Positions 1 to 7,185 of a DNA stretch of 19,166 nucleotides are shown one piece after another (within the stretch, counting starts at the first letter, position 1; every line of letters begins with the position of its first letter). The stretch comes from Merdimonas faecigallinarum (lineage in GTDB: Bacteria > Bacillota > Clostridia > Lachnospirales > Lachnospiraceae). Position numbers and translations under genes: made by a program. The notes beneath the pieces are model-generated. The model was given only the letters and a program-made list of their open reading frames with translations, ran no database searches and was not told where the DNA came from. The stretch is from assembly GCA_019119285.1 (NCBI GenBank), contig DWXJ01000006.1, positions 1 through 19,166 on the forward strand, given 5' to 3'.

Positions 1-36
1 TGTGCAAAGAATAGTCAACAGACTATGAAAGAAGAT

Positions 37-66
37 TTGAAATTAAAAAAGAAGTATTATTAAAAT
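37..66 (+). promoter_or_regulatory. Possible promoter for the GNAT pair
   Basis: A TTGAAA hexamer (37-42) and a TAAAAT hexamer (61-66) are separated by 18 bp, in an AT-rich stretch before the first gene. The reading frame from base 1 is open to a TAA at 61-63, so the first 63 bases could instead be the tail of an upstream gene ending in Lys-Lys-Lys-Tyr-Tyr; 20 codons are too few to decide. Nothing else is recognised in bases 1-183. Confidence 0.3.
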
Positions 67-183
67 AACACAAAAAGTATAGAAAGACAAGATTCAGAGC
101 AAGGATTTTGTATGCAGTTTCCTTGAGAAAATGAAGGGATAATGGTATGCTATTAAAAAGCACTGACCGGAGGCAAAGAGGTT

Positions 184-951
184 ATGACAAATCGTGAGAT
201 CCTTCGGATTGCCATGGAGCAGTCTGCGATAGATATCAATTGTAAAGCGGATGATTTTCTGAGAACAGAGCATGTGATCGTAGAATCTAAGATTGGACCG
301 GATGCAAGGAAGTATTATCATGAACCGGTTGCGCTGGATCTGGTCTCATATGGAAACAATATTGTTGCGTCTGTAAAAGATGAATATCGGGAAATTGCAG
401 AAGAGTATATTCATAAATATGAATTTTATCATTGTTTTGAGACGCCTAACATGTATTGGCTGAACGAACGCCTTGCACCGTTTGGGCAGAAAGTATGCTT
501 TATGGCAGAGTATTATCTGCCGGATCTGAACCGGATGAAACCGTTGCCCTGCAGTTATCCGTTGCGGATTCTCACACAAAAGGATTTTACAGATTTATAC
601 AGGCCAGAGTGGAGTAATGCCTTGGTTGAGTATAGAAAGGAATTTGATGTCCTCGGAGTTGGCGCATATGACGGGGAAAAGTTGATCGGTCTGGCGGGCT
701 GTTCTGCAGACTGTGATATGATGTGGCAGATCGGGATAGATGTGCTGCCAGAATACAGGAATAAGGGAATTGCTTCTGAGCTGACAAGCAGGCTGGCCTT
801 GGAAGTTCTTGAGAGAGGGAAAGTGCCGTTTTATTGTACTGCCTGGTCTAACATCCCATCAGTCCGTAATGGGATCAAGAGTGGATTCCTTCCTGCGTGG
901 GCACAGATGACCGTAAAACCTGTGGATTTTATAGAGGAGATGAACCGCTGA
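184..951 (+). CDS. GNAT family N-acetyltransferase (255 aa)
   Basis: Predicted cytoplasmic acetyl-CoA-dependent N-acetyltransferase; the substrate cannot be read from sequence. The GNAT fold occupies the C-terminal half: residues 183-200 hold the beta4-alpha3 acetyl-CoA loop (IGIDVLPEYRNKGIASEL, with the R-x-x-G-x-A pyrophosphate-binding pattern). Residues 1-120 form an N-terminal part that I do not recognise, so this is longer than a minimal 150-aa GNAT. The start is supported by GGAGG at 169-173 and further purines just before the ATG. Its TGA ends 1 nt before the ATG of a second GNAT gene, so the two are almost certainly translated from one message. The family call is firm; the acceptor could be a small molecule, a peptide or a protein N-terminus. 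Confidence 0.85.
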   Translation: MTNREILRIAMEQSAIDINCKADDFLRTEHVIVESKIGPDARKYYHEPVALDLVSYGNNIVASVKDEYREIAEEYIHKYEFYHCFETPNMYWLNERLAPFGQKVCFMAEYYLPDLNRMKPLPCSYPLRILTQKDFTDLYRPEWSNALVEYRKEFDVLGVGAYDGEKLIGLAGCSADCDMMWQIGIDVLPEYRNKGIASELTSRLALEVLERGKVPFYCTAWSNIPSVRNGIKSGFLPAWAQMTVKPVDFIEEMNR

Positions 952-952
952 T

Positions 953-1399
953 ATGCACTATAGGAAAGCAGCAATCGAAGATATCCCGGAACTGGCAAGG
1001 ATCCGCAAGATGCAGCTTCATGATGAGGGCCCGCAGCCGGAAGAAATGATGGATGAGGAACTGGAGACCTATTTTTCTGAAAAAATGGCGGACGGATCTC
1101 TGATCCAGTGGGTGGCGGAAGACGATAACCAGATCATTGGGACAGGAGCGATTATTTTTATGGATTTTCCGCCGTCTTTCACGAACAAGAGTGGAAAGCA
1201 GGGATATATTGCAAATATGTACACCAGTCCGGGATACCGCGGAAAAGGGATTGCTACAGAGATTCTGGAAAGGTTGATCCGGGAGGGGAAGCAAAGAAAG
1301 ATTACAAAATACATTCTTTATGCATCCCGTTGGGGGCGTCCGGTGTATGAGAGATATGGGTTCCAGGACGCAGGAGCGTGGATGGAACTGAAATTATAA
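953..1399 (+). CDS. GNAT family N-acetyltransferase (148 aa)
   Basis: Single-domain GNAT of usual length. The acetyl-CoA site is clear at residues 89-104 (MYTSPGYRGKGIATEI, canonical R-G-x-G-x-A), followed by the conserved Tyr-Gly-Phe near the C-terminus (residues 135-137). Acceptor substrate unknown. It starts 1 nt after the stop of the preceding GNAT gene, with purine-rich GAGGAG some 12 nt upstream inside that gene, so translation is probably coupled. The two proteins are not close copies: they share the fold's motifs but differ in length and N-terminus, so this does not look like a recent tandem duplication. Confidence 0.88.
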   Translation: MHYRKAAIEDIPELARIRKMQLHDEGPQPEEMMDEELETYFSEKMADGSLIQWVAEDDNQIIGTGAIIFMDFPPSFTNKSGKQGYIANMYTSPGYRGKGIATEILERLIREGKQRKITKYILYASRWGRPVYERYGFQDAGAWMELKL

Positions 1400-1425
1400 A
1401 ATCATCAAGATGAGGAGAAAAGGTT

Positions 1426-2598
1426 ATGGAAGAGAAAATCATCAGAAGCGCCATCCTGGCACATGGAAGCAACAAAAGTTTTCATTTTGAGCTCCGGGAG
1501 GAATTGAAACCCAAGCAGATTGACAATGCAATCCGTGCGTATGCCAAAGGAGTCACAGCTGCGGAGGTCGTTGCCCTCCTTGATGAAACCATGCTCTCAA
1601 ACGGGAAAAAGGGGTATCTTGTTACCGAGAAGGGGATTTACTCCAGCACGATGTTTAACAAAAAATGCAATCCGCTCCCGCTGGATCACATAGTGTCCGT
1701 TGAGGTAGAGGAGTCGGACTGTATCGTGACCTATGAGGATGGAACAAAGCGGAGCTTTTTCTTTAGTATTCACAAGGAATTCCCGGAAATCCTGAGGACA
1801 ATCCTGGAAAGCGGAGACCAGAACGTGCGCGAGACAGAAAAAACGGCAGAGGCAGTAGAGCCACCGGAGCCGGTAGAGCCACCGAAAGCAGTGGAGCCGC
1901 CAAAACAGGTCGAGCCACCAAAACCAGTGGAGCAGCCGAAGCCAGTGGAGCCGCCAAAGGCAGTGGAGCCAATAAAGCCAGTGGAACAAGAGCCAGCCGA
2001 GCCGGAGCAAGAGGAGAAACAGTATAAGATTGCTGTCGTGGGAGAAGCGGACAGCGGCAGACATACGCTGGTGGAGCGCCTGTTAGAGAGCGGAGACCTT
2101 TCAGAGGATATTTCCCTGATCATCTTTGAGAATCCGTTGGAATTGTTCCGTTATCTGGAAGAACCTGGAGCTTACCTGAACGGCTATATAGGCGTCTGTG
2201 ACGCTACAATAGGCACATCAGATGAACTGACGGATGCGATCCGGATCATGAGCGGGAAACAGATTCCTCTTTCTGCGTTGTTTTTTAATAAGCGGGATTT
2301 GTTCGAGGATGACGAAATGTTTCTTCTGTCAGCGCAGATGACGCTGGGAGATATGGAAGATATGGGATTCGACGGCTTTCATCAGCCGGAAAGTGTAGAG
2401 ATTCTGCTTGGACGTCTGTATTCGGTGCCGGTCTATATCGGGAGTGCGGTGGATATCAGGGCGAATCACCTGGGGCCGGAATTTGGAAATGCAGTCCGGG
2501 AATTAGTCCTGGCATTGAATGCCCATGAAGGGATCCTGCCGGACGGAGAAATGGAACCAGTATCATTAGAGGAACTGATTTCCAGATATCAGGCATAA
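1426..2598 (+). CDS. PH-like domain / Pro-rich linker / degenerate GTPase-like protein
   Basis: Function unknown. Three regions are visible in the 390 residues. Residues about 60-128 are rich in alternating beta-type segments and resemble a small bacterial PH-like domain (tentative). Residues 144-190 are a linker of seven hexapeptide units, Val-Glu-Pro-Pro-Lys-x. Residues about 199-370 look like a Ras-type G domain: a beta strand (YKIAVVG) leads into a P-loop-like G206-x4-G211-Arg-His-Thr, and an NKRD guanine-recognition motif lies at 288-291. The P-loop is degenerate: the Lys is Arg212 and the following Ser/Thr is His213; no clear DxxG switch motif is seen. It may bind nucleotide weakly or serve as a scaffold. 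No signal peptide or membrane segment. The start has AGGAG plus AAAGG upstream. It follows the GNAT pair by 26 nt, so it may be co-transcribed; pyrE downstream has its own promoter. Confidence 0.6.
   Translation: MEEKIIRSAILAHGSNKSFHFELREELKPKQIDNAIRAYAKGVTAAEVVALLDETMLSNGKKGYLVTEKGIYSSTMFNKKCNPLPLDHIVSVEVEESDCIVTYEDGTKRSFFFSIHKEFPEILRTILESGDQNVRETEKTAEAVEPPEPVEPPKAVEPPKQVEPPKPVEQPKPVEPPKAVEPIKPVEQEPAEPEQEEKQYKIAVVGEADSGRHTLVERLLESGDLSEDISLIIFENPLELFRYLEEPGAYLNGYIGVCDATIGTSDELTDAIRIMSGKQIPLSALFFNKRDLFEDDEMFLLSAQMTLGDMEDMGFDGFHQPESVEILLGRLYSVPVYIGSAVDIRANHLGPEFGNAVRELVLALNAHEGILPDGEMEPVSLEELISRYQA
1855..1980 (+). repeat. 18-nt (6-codon) tandem repeat coding for a VEPPKx linker
   Basis: Seven consecutive 18-nt units encode VEPPEP, VEPPKA, VEPPKQ, VEPPKP, VEQPKP, VEPPKA and VEPIKP, with a partial eighth unit after them. 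The Val, Glu and Pro codons vary between units (GTA/GTG/GTC; CCA/CCG), so the array is not a very recent expansion. An alternating Pro/charged sequence like this forms a stiff extended spacer between the N-terminal and G-like domains. Copy number may vary between strains. Confidence 0.85.
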
Positions 2599-2629
2599 AT
2601 GTAATTCATTCTTACGGAAACAGACTGAA

Positions 2630-2658
2630 TTGAAAAACCCTGTCTGATATGTTAGAAT
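2630..2658 (+). promoter_or_regulatory. pyrE promoter
   Basis: TTGAAA (2630-2635), a 17-bp spacer and TAGAAT (2653-2658) preceded by TG one base upstream (extended -10). Transcription would begin near 2665, leaving a leader of about 47 nt to the pyrE ATG at 2712. The good match argues that pyrE starts transcription independently of the upstream gene. I see no PyrR-type anti-terminator stem in the short leader. Confidence 0.6.
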
Positions 2659-2711
2659 TGTTAAATGAAATAGGATCATTAGCAAAGATTAACTACACGG
2701 AGGTTTTAGAT

Positions 2712-3392
2712 ATGGAAAGCTACAAGCAGGAATTTATTGAATTTATGGTAGAAAGCGACGTGCTCAAGTTCGGAGAATTTACGCTGAAGAGCGGGAGAAA
2801 ATCTCCGTTTTTTATGAATGCGGGCGCTTATGTGACAGGAACCCAGCTGAAGCGTCTGGGAGAATACTATGCAAAGGCGATCCACGAGACCTATGGAGAT
2901 GATTTCGACGTGCTGTTCGGGCCGGCTTACAAGGGAATCCCGCTTGCGGTGGTAACTGCCATCGCTTACAGCGAATTGTACGGGAAGGAAGTACGTTACT
3001 GTTCTGACCGCAAGGAGGAGAAGGATCACGGCGCGGACAAGGGAAGTTTCCTGGGAAGCAAATTAAAGGATGGCGACCGGGTGATCATGATCGAGGATGT
3101 GACGACGTCCGGAAAATCTATGGAAGAGACGGTTCCAAAGGTAAAAGGAGCGGCAGACGTGGAGATTAAGGGTCTGATGGTATCCTTAAACCGGATGGAA
3201 GTAGGAAAAGGCGGAGAAAAATGCGCTTTGGATGAGGTGAGAGATCTTTATGGTTTTGACACCGCAGCCATCGTTACCATGGAAGAAGTGGTGGAATACT
3301 TATATAACCGGGAATGCCAGGGAAAAATCGTGATTGATGATACATTAAAATCAGCGATTGACGCATATTATGAACAGTACGGCGCAAAATAG
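2712..3392 (+). CDS. pyrE: Orotate phosphoribosyltransferase
   Basis: Converts orotate and PRPP to orotidine 5'-monophosphate, the fifth step of de novo UMP synthesis; cytoplasmic, normally a dimer. At 226 residues the length fits the family. The PRPP-binding motif is at residues 124-136 (VIMIEDVTTSGKS), and the flexible catalytic loop with its Arg/Lys/Asp/His pattern is at 100-111 (RKEEKDHGADKG). The chosen ATG has an ACGGAGG ribosome binding site 8 nt upstream. An in-frame ATG at 2649 is open but falls inside the predicted promoter, has no binding site, and would add 21 unconserved residues. No other pyr genes are in the window. Assignment is secure. Confidence 0.95.
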   Translation: MESYKQEFIEFMVESDVLKFGEFTLKSGRKSPFFMNAGAYVTGTQLKRLGEYYAKAIHETYGDDFDVLFGPAYKGIPLAVVTAIAYSELYGKEVRYCSDRKEEKDHGADKGSFLGSKLKDGDRVIMIEDVTTSGKSMEETVPKVKGAADVEIKGLMVSLNRMEVGKGGEKCALDEVRDLYGFDTAAIVTMEEVVEYLYNRECQGKIVIDDTLKSAIDAYYEQYGAK

Positions 3393-3451
3393 AGGCCGGA
3401 AGAAGCGAGGGGAAGACGCAGACAAAAGATTCAGGTTCAGGAGGGATATGT

Positions 3452-3604
3452 ATGAATGAGAAGGCATATAAAGCAATGAGTATAGTCGGAGCGGCAAATA
3501 TCGCAGTAGGGATCGTTATCCTGGTTGTGGGCATTGCGGCCGGTGTGATCGCGATCGTCAGCGGGGCAAAGCTCCAGAAAGAGAAACAGGGACTCACTTT
3601 TTAA
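3452..3604 (+). CDS. Small single-pass membrane protein (50 aa)
   Basis: A 50-codon frame: a short charged start (MNEKAYKAM), a long uninterrupted hydrophobic segment (residues about 10-37, rich in Ile, Val, Gly and Ala, so probably one long or two short helices), then a basic tail (KLQKEKQ). A GGAGGG ribosome binding site sits 7 nt before the ATG; another ATG 4 nt upstream gives only three codons. It lies 59 nt after pyrE and 32 nt before the VanZ-like gene, in the same direction. Function is unknown. The binding site, clean hydrophobic profile and placement support a real gene, but there is no family motif to confirm it. Confidence 0.6.
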   Translation: MNEKAYKAMSIVGAANIAVGIVILVVGIAAGVIAIVSGAKLQKEKQGLTF

Positions 3605-3636
3605 GTGGCTTTTCTGACAGAAAGGAAGCAGTTTTT

Positions 3637-4134
3637 TTGAATCTTAAGACGAGGAAGAGGATCCGCGCCCTTGGGAAGATCCTGTTCGTACTGTATGTAT
3701 TTTTTATTATATATTTCCTGATATTTTCTGACTGGTACGGACGCACGGGCGTATATACGGATTATCATTATAATCTCGTACTCTTTAAAGAAATAAAAAG
3801 GTTTTGGGAATACCGGGATCAGGTAGGCTTTTTTGCCATGTTTACCAATTTGTTTGGAAATGTGATCATCTTTATTCCCTTTGGATTTTTCTTACCGATG
3901 GCAAGCAGGCGCAGAAGCCTGTCTGCCACGGTATTTTATAGTTTCGGCTTAAGTCTTTGTGTGGAGACGTTTCAGCTGATCTCCAAAGTCGGAAGTTTTG
4001 ACGTGGATGATCTTTTGCTCAATACACTGGGAGGACTGGCCGGATACATTGTGTTTGTGATATGTGCGGCGATAAGGAGAAGAAATGATTCGCATAAGAA
4101 AAAAAAGAAAAAGATTAAAAACAGAAGAAGATAG
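3637..4134 (+). CDS. VanZ-like family membrane protein
   Basis: Integral membrane protein of 165 residues with four predicted helices (about 10-30, 66-90, 95-115, 127-146). It carries the VanZ-family landmarks: the N-L-F-G-N-x-x-x-F-x-P-F-G-F segment after the second hydrophobic start (residues about 71-84), a Glu in the third helix (ETFQL), and the D-V-D-D-L-x-x-N-T-L-G-G segment before the last helix. VanZ gives low-level teicoplanin resistance in enterococci, but most members have no known substrate; no van genes are nearby, so a resistance role should not be assumed. The start is TTG at 3637 with AAAGGAAG 8 nt upstream; no ATG is suitably placed. The C-terminus is strongly basic (HKKKKKKIKNRRR) and its last 50 nt overlap the next gene. 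Confidence 0.85.
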   Translation: MNLKTRKRIRALGKILFVLYVFFIIYFLIFSDWYGRTGVYTDYHYNLVLFKEIKRFWEYRDQVGFFAMFTNLFGNVIIFIPFGFFLPMASRRRSLSATVFYSFGLSLCVETFQLISKVGSFDVDDLLLNTLGGLAGYIVFVICAAIRRRNDSHKKKKKKIKNRRR

Positions 4135-4492
4135 AGCCAGGGCCGCTGCAAAGGCCAGGGAGAAGCAGCGCCGGAAGATGGTCCGGACCAAGTTTGGGCA
4201 GGCGCCCCTTCGGCATGCGCGGAAAGGGATCTATGCATGCTTTTACGGAACGGTTGTATTGATTCTGTTATTTTTAATGATCCTGATCTCCTATGTGACA
4301 AAAGGAGAAGTCGGGATCCTGATCGGCCTGGTGGGGCTGGGGACTGTGGCGCTGTCGGCGGCCGGTCTGGTCCTTGGGATCCGGGGGCTGAAAGAACGAG
4401 ATAAAAACTATATCACCTGCAAGGTCGGGATCGCCATGAACGGCGTGTTCCTTGCCGGACTTGCAGGACTATTTATCAGGGGGCTGTTGTAA
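4085..4492 (+). CDS. Small membrane protein with basic N-terminus (135 aa)
   Basis: Not recognised with certainty; it resembles the small Clostridia DUF6142-type membrane proteins only from memory. Residues 1-47 are very basic and probably coiled or helical (KAREKQRRK), followed by three hydrophobic segments (about 50-71, 74-99, 112-133) with Gly-rich helices. This predicts a cytoplasmic basic tail and three membrane passes. The ATG is preceded by AAGGAG at 4074-4079, within the VanZ-like gene, and the first 50 nt overlap that gene in another frame. Its TAA is 1 nt before the ATG of the aminopeptidase gene, so all three are likely translated from one message. Confidence 0.65.
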   Translation: MIRIRKKRKRLKTEEDRARAAAKAREKQRRKMVRTKFGQAPLRHARKGIYACFYGTVVLILLFLMILISYVTKGEVGILIGLVGLGTVALSAAGLVLGIRGLKERDKNYITCKVGIAMNGVFLAGLAGLFIRGLL

Positions 4493-4493
4493 G

Positions 4494-6536
4494 ATGATTG
4501 AAGAAAGATATGAACTTGCCGTGGAGAGAATCCGGCAGATTTATCAGGAAGAAAGTGTAAATGAAAGGTTTCTTCCGTTTTTTAGAGAAACTGCAGAGTT
4601 TCTTCTGATGATGGATGAGTTAAAGAAACAGATGGAGGACGGGACATACCGGAAACTTGGCCTGGAAGAACTGGAGGCCTGGAACCGGCGCCTTTATGAA
4701 GACATCCTTCCGGAGAATTATGGGGAAAGCTTTGGAAATCCAGATTATGCAGTGGACATGCTGGGAGAGGAGTTCGGCCCGCTGTTAAGCGCTCTGTATA
4801 CCGAACTTCGGGGCGCTATTCCCTATGTATTTGAGGGGAAAACAGAATATCTGGATATCCTGATGGAACTCTTCCTGGAGATCTACTGCCAGTTTGAGGA
4901 AGAGGGGGAGCCGGAACCTGCCGCCGTCCGGGATACCATTTACTGGTATGCCAGTGATTATTGTGACGTGTTTGTGGCAGACCGCATCCGGGATCAGATC
5001 GATCCGGAGCATTCTTTTGCCACGGACCTGATCTGCAAAAGCGATCTCAAAGATCTTCGTTATCTGTACAGGTTCGGGGAATATATCACGGAAAATGAAA
5101 AGGAAACTGCAAAGTTTCTTCTGACTCTGGATGAGGAAAAGATCCGGAAAATGGCCGACGTGTATACAGAGGGCTACCGGATCGGATTTGTCAACACCGG
5201 AAAAGATCTGTCCAGGAAAGGGACGGTAGAGATCCGGTATGTGATTGGATTTGAACGGGTGGTGAAGGCTGCCATTAAGAATTTTAAAGCCATGGGGCTG
5301 AAACCGGTATTCTGCCGGTCCGGCGCAAGCGTGCTGACCAGGCGCCAGCAGCTGAAGACCGGTTACTATGGCGGTATTCCCAACAAACAGTTTGATTATG
5401 ATCATAAAGATGACCAGGCCCTGTTTTTTGATAAGAAATTTGTGGAGCGCAAGCTGGAAGTGATCCAGACCACCTATGAGCATGAAAAGGAGCTGGCGGC
5501 TCTTATGGCAGGGCCGGCAGTGATCGAGATGTTTGGAGAAAAGCCGTTTTCTCCGGAACATAAAGAGAATGCCCTGAAGCTGGACAAAAAACAGGAGGAA
5601 CTCTCCAGACAGTTTGACATCCGGCAGGGACAGATCGTGAACCGCTATATCCGGGGCGATGAGAGAAGCTTTACCATCATTGCCTATCCGGTGCCGGAGA
5701 TCGGGCCGGACTACAAAGAGATCTTTGAGGAAGTGATCCGGATCAATACTCTGGACGCCAAGGTCTATGAAAAGGTGCAGCAGACGATGATCAACGCGCT
5801 GGACCAGGGAGAATACGTGCACATTCTGGGCGGAAACGGCAACCGGACCGATCTGAAGGTGCAGTTATACCGACTGCAGGATCCGCAGAAAGAGACAATT
5901 TTTGAGAACTGTGTGGCGGATGTCAATATTCCGGTGGGAGAAGTATTTACCTCTCCTGTGCTGGAGGGAACCAATGGAACGCTTCATGTGAGCAAGGTCT
6001 ATCTTCATGATCTGCAGTACCGGGATCTGGAACTTACATTTTCCAACGGTATGGTCGCAGACTACCGGTGCGCGAATTTCCCGAGAGATCTGGAAAACAA
6101 GGCATATATCAAGGATCATATTCTGTATCACCACCAGACCCTTCCGTTGGGAGAATTTGCCATCGGAACCAACACCACTGCTTATGTGGCGGCAAAGAAA
6201 TACGACATGGAAGATAAGATGCCGATCCTGATCGCGGAAAAGATGGGCCCCCACTTTGCAGTAGGCGATACCTGCTACAGCTGGAGCGAGGACGTTCCGG
6301 TCTATAATCCGAACGGGAAGGAGATTGTAGCCAGAGATAATTCGGTATCTATCCGGAGAAAGGAAGATGTTTCCAAAGCATATTTCCAGTGTCATACGGA
6401 TATTACCATTCCTTATGAGGAGCTGAAAAGTATTACGGTGGTGACAAAAGAGGGGGAAGAGATCCCGATCCTGCTGGACGGAAGATTTGTTCTTCCGGGG
6501 ACGGAGATCCTGAATGAACCGTTGAAAAACCTGTAG
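4494..6536 (+). CDS. M29-type metallo-aminopeptidase, N-terminally extended (680 aa)
   Basis: Predicted cytoplasmic aminopeptidase with a two-metal site, releasing N-terminal residues from peptides. The C-terminal half contains the M29 ligand pattern in order: Glu483 (IPVGEVFTSP), Glu554 (LGEFAIGTN), His587 (GPHFAVGD), a Tyr at 595, and His634-x-Asp636 (CHTDI). The order and approximate spacing match the AmpS/AmpT family (about 400 aa). This protein has some 230 additional residues at its N-terminus, which are acidic, apparently helical and not recognised. The ATG at 4494 was chosen over the in-frame ATG at 4452, which lies inside the preceding gene; the upstream stop is 1 nt away and coupling is likely. 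No signal peptide. The general function is likely; exact specificity is unknown. Confidence 0.82.
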   Translation: MIEERYELAVERIRQIYQEESVNERFLPFFRETAEFLLMMDELKKQMEDGTYRKLGLEELEAWNRRLYEDILPENYGESFGNPDYAVDMLGEEFGPLLSALYTELRGAIPYVFEGKTEYLDILMELFLEIYCQFEEEGEPEPAAVRDTIYWYASDYCDVFVADRIRDQIDPEHSFATDLICKSDLKDLRYLYRFGEYITENEKETAKFLLTLDEEKIRKMADVYTEGYRIGFVNTGKDLSRKGTVEIRYVIGFERVVKAAIKNFKAMGLKPVFCRSGASVLTRRQQLKTGYYGGIPNKQFDYDHKDDQALFFDKKFVERKLEVIQTTYEHEKELAALMAGPAVIEMFGEKPFSPEHKENALKLDKKQEELSRQFDIRQGQIVNRYIRGDERSFTIIAYPVPEIGPDYKEIFEEVIRINTLDAKVYEKVQQTMINALDQGEYVHILGGNGNRTDLKVQLYRLQDPQKETIFENCVADVNIPVGEVFTSPVLEGTNGTLHVSKVYLHDLQYRDLELTFSNGMVADYRCANFPRDLENKAYIKDHILYHHQTLPLGEFAIGTNTTAYVAAKKYDMEDKMPILIAEKMGPHFAVGDTCYSWSEDVPVYNPNGKEIVARDNSVSIRRKEDVSKAYFQCHTDITIPYEELKSITVVTKEGEEIPILLDGRFVLPGTEILNEPLKNL

Positions 6537-6566
6537 AAATCATGTATGATGAACGGAGAAACAAAG

Positions 6567-6595
6567 TGGACATTTCCTGTCTGCTTAAGTATACA
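6567..6595 (+). promoter_or_regulatory. Weak candidate promoter before purE
   Basis: TGGACA (6567-6572), 17-bp spacer, TATACA (6590-6595). The hexamers and spacing are acceptable, but the predicted start near 6602 would fall within the AAGGAAAGG binding site of purE, leaving almost no leader. Either the real promoter is elsewhere or purE is read from upstream. I saw no purine riboswitch fold in 6537-6612. Confidence 0.25.
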
Positions 6596-6612
6596 AGGAA
6601 AGGATGAAAATA

Positions 6613-7125
6613 ATGGCAAAAGTAGGAATTGTAATGGGCAGTGACTCTGACCTGAAGGTGATGAGCAAAGCCGCATCCATGCTGGAAAAGCTGGGGATTG
6701 AGTATGAGATGACGATTATTTCCGCACACAGAGAGCCGGATGTGTTCTTTGAATGGGCGAAGGCAGCAGAAGGAAAAGGGATCAAGGTGATCATCGCGGG
6801 AGCCGGTATGGCGGCTCATCTGCCGGGAATGTGCGCAGCGCTGTTCCCGATGCCGGTCATTGGCGTTCCCATGTCCGGGAAAAATCTTGCAGGAGAAGAC
6901 GCGCTGTTTTCCATCGTACAGATGCCGCCGGGAATCCCGGTAGCGACAGTAGCGATCGACGGAGGCATGAATGCGGCGATCCTGGCTGCAAAGATCCTGG
7001 CTGTTTCTGATGAAGAACTTCTGAATAAGCTGAAAGATTATACCACAGAGATGAAAGAAACCGTGCAGGCAAAGGCTGCAAAGCTTGATGAGATCGGATA
7101 TCAGGCATATCTGGACCAGAAATAG
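6613..7125 (+). CDS. purE: 5-(carboxyamino)imidazole ribonucleotide mutase (PurE)
   Basis: Acts in de novo IMP synthesis, forming CAIR, either from N5-CAIR (class I, with PurK) or directly from AIR and CO2 (class II). The 170-residue protein has the PurE signatures: GSDSDLKVM near residue 9, Ser-Ala-His-Arg at 37-40 with the catalytic His39, AGAGMAAHLPGM at 62-73, and SIVQMPPGIPV at 100-110. The HLPG segment resembles class I enzymes. The start at the second ATG (6613) puts AAGGAAAGGA about 8 nt upstream; the ATG at 6604 overlaps that binding site and would add only three residues. First gene of purE-purM-purN-purD. No purK is present in the window. Confidence 0.93.
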   Translation: MAKVGIVMGSDSDLKVMSKAASMLEKLGIEYEMTIISAHREPDVFFEWAKAAEGKGIKVIIAGAGMAAHLPGMCAALFPMPVIGVPMSGKNLAGEDALFSIVQMPPGIPVATVAIDGGMNAAILAAKILAVSDEELLNKLKDYTTEMKETVQAKAAKLDEIGYQAYLDQK

Positions 7126-7185
7126 ACATTTGGACAGAGTCAAAAAAGATTTTGGGAAAAATAGAAAAAGATAAGGAGACTGGTT

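Noticed and set aside
184..1399. The two GNAT genes as a toxin-antitoxin pair (GNAT toxin type)
   Set aside because: Both genes encode GNAT proteins; neither has a ribbon-helix-helix or other antitoxin-like DNA-binding domain.
1597..2123. Long - strand open frames opposite the repeat region (Trp/Leu-rich and Gly/Ser/Thr-rich)
   Set aside because: They are antisense readings of the VEPPKx repeat; low complexity and no binding sites. The + strand protein explains the region.
2649..2711. Longer pyrE start giving 21 extra residues
   Set aside because: The extra codons lie over the predicted -10 box, have no binding site, and the ATG at 2712 has a strong GGAGG and matches normal PyrE N-termini.
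3592..3607. Small hairpin at the end of the 50-aa gene (CACTT-TTT-AAGTG)
   Set aside because: Only 5 bp with a weak stem and no following T-run; not a credible terminator.
4102..4116. dnaX-type programmed -1 frameshift in the VanZ-like gene
   Set aside because: The heptamer is in frame, but a -1 shift reaches a TAA within four codons and does not lead into the next gene; I see no stimulatory stem or upstream SD-like element. Kept only as part of the slippage observation.
3637..4134. Glycopeptide resistance locus
   Set aside because: Only a VanZ-like protein is present; no vanA/H/X or two-component genes. VanZ-like proteins are widespread without resistance.
4785..5822. 345-codon - strand frame
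   Set aside because: It lies wholly opposite the aminopeptidase gene, whose motifs are convincing; the antisense product has no recognisable domain or start signal.
6537..6612. Purine riboswitch before purE
   Set aside because: The 76-nt gap is too short after counting start signals and shows no three-way junction pattern or its conserved loops.
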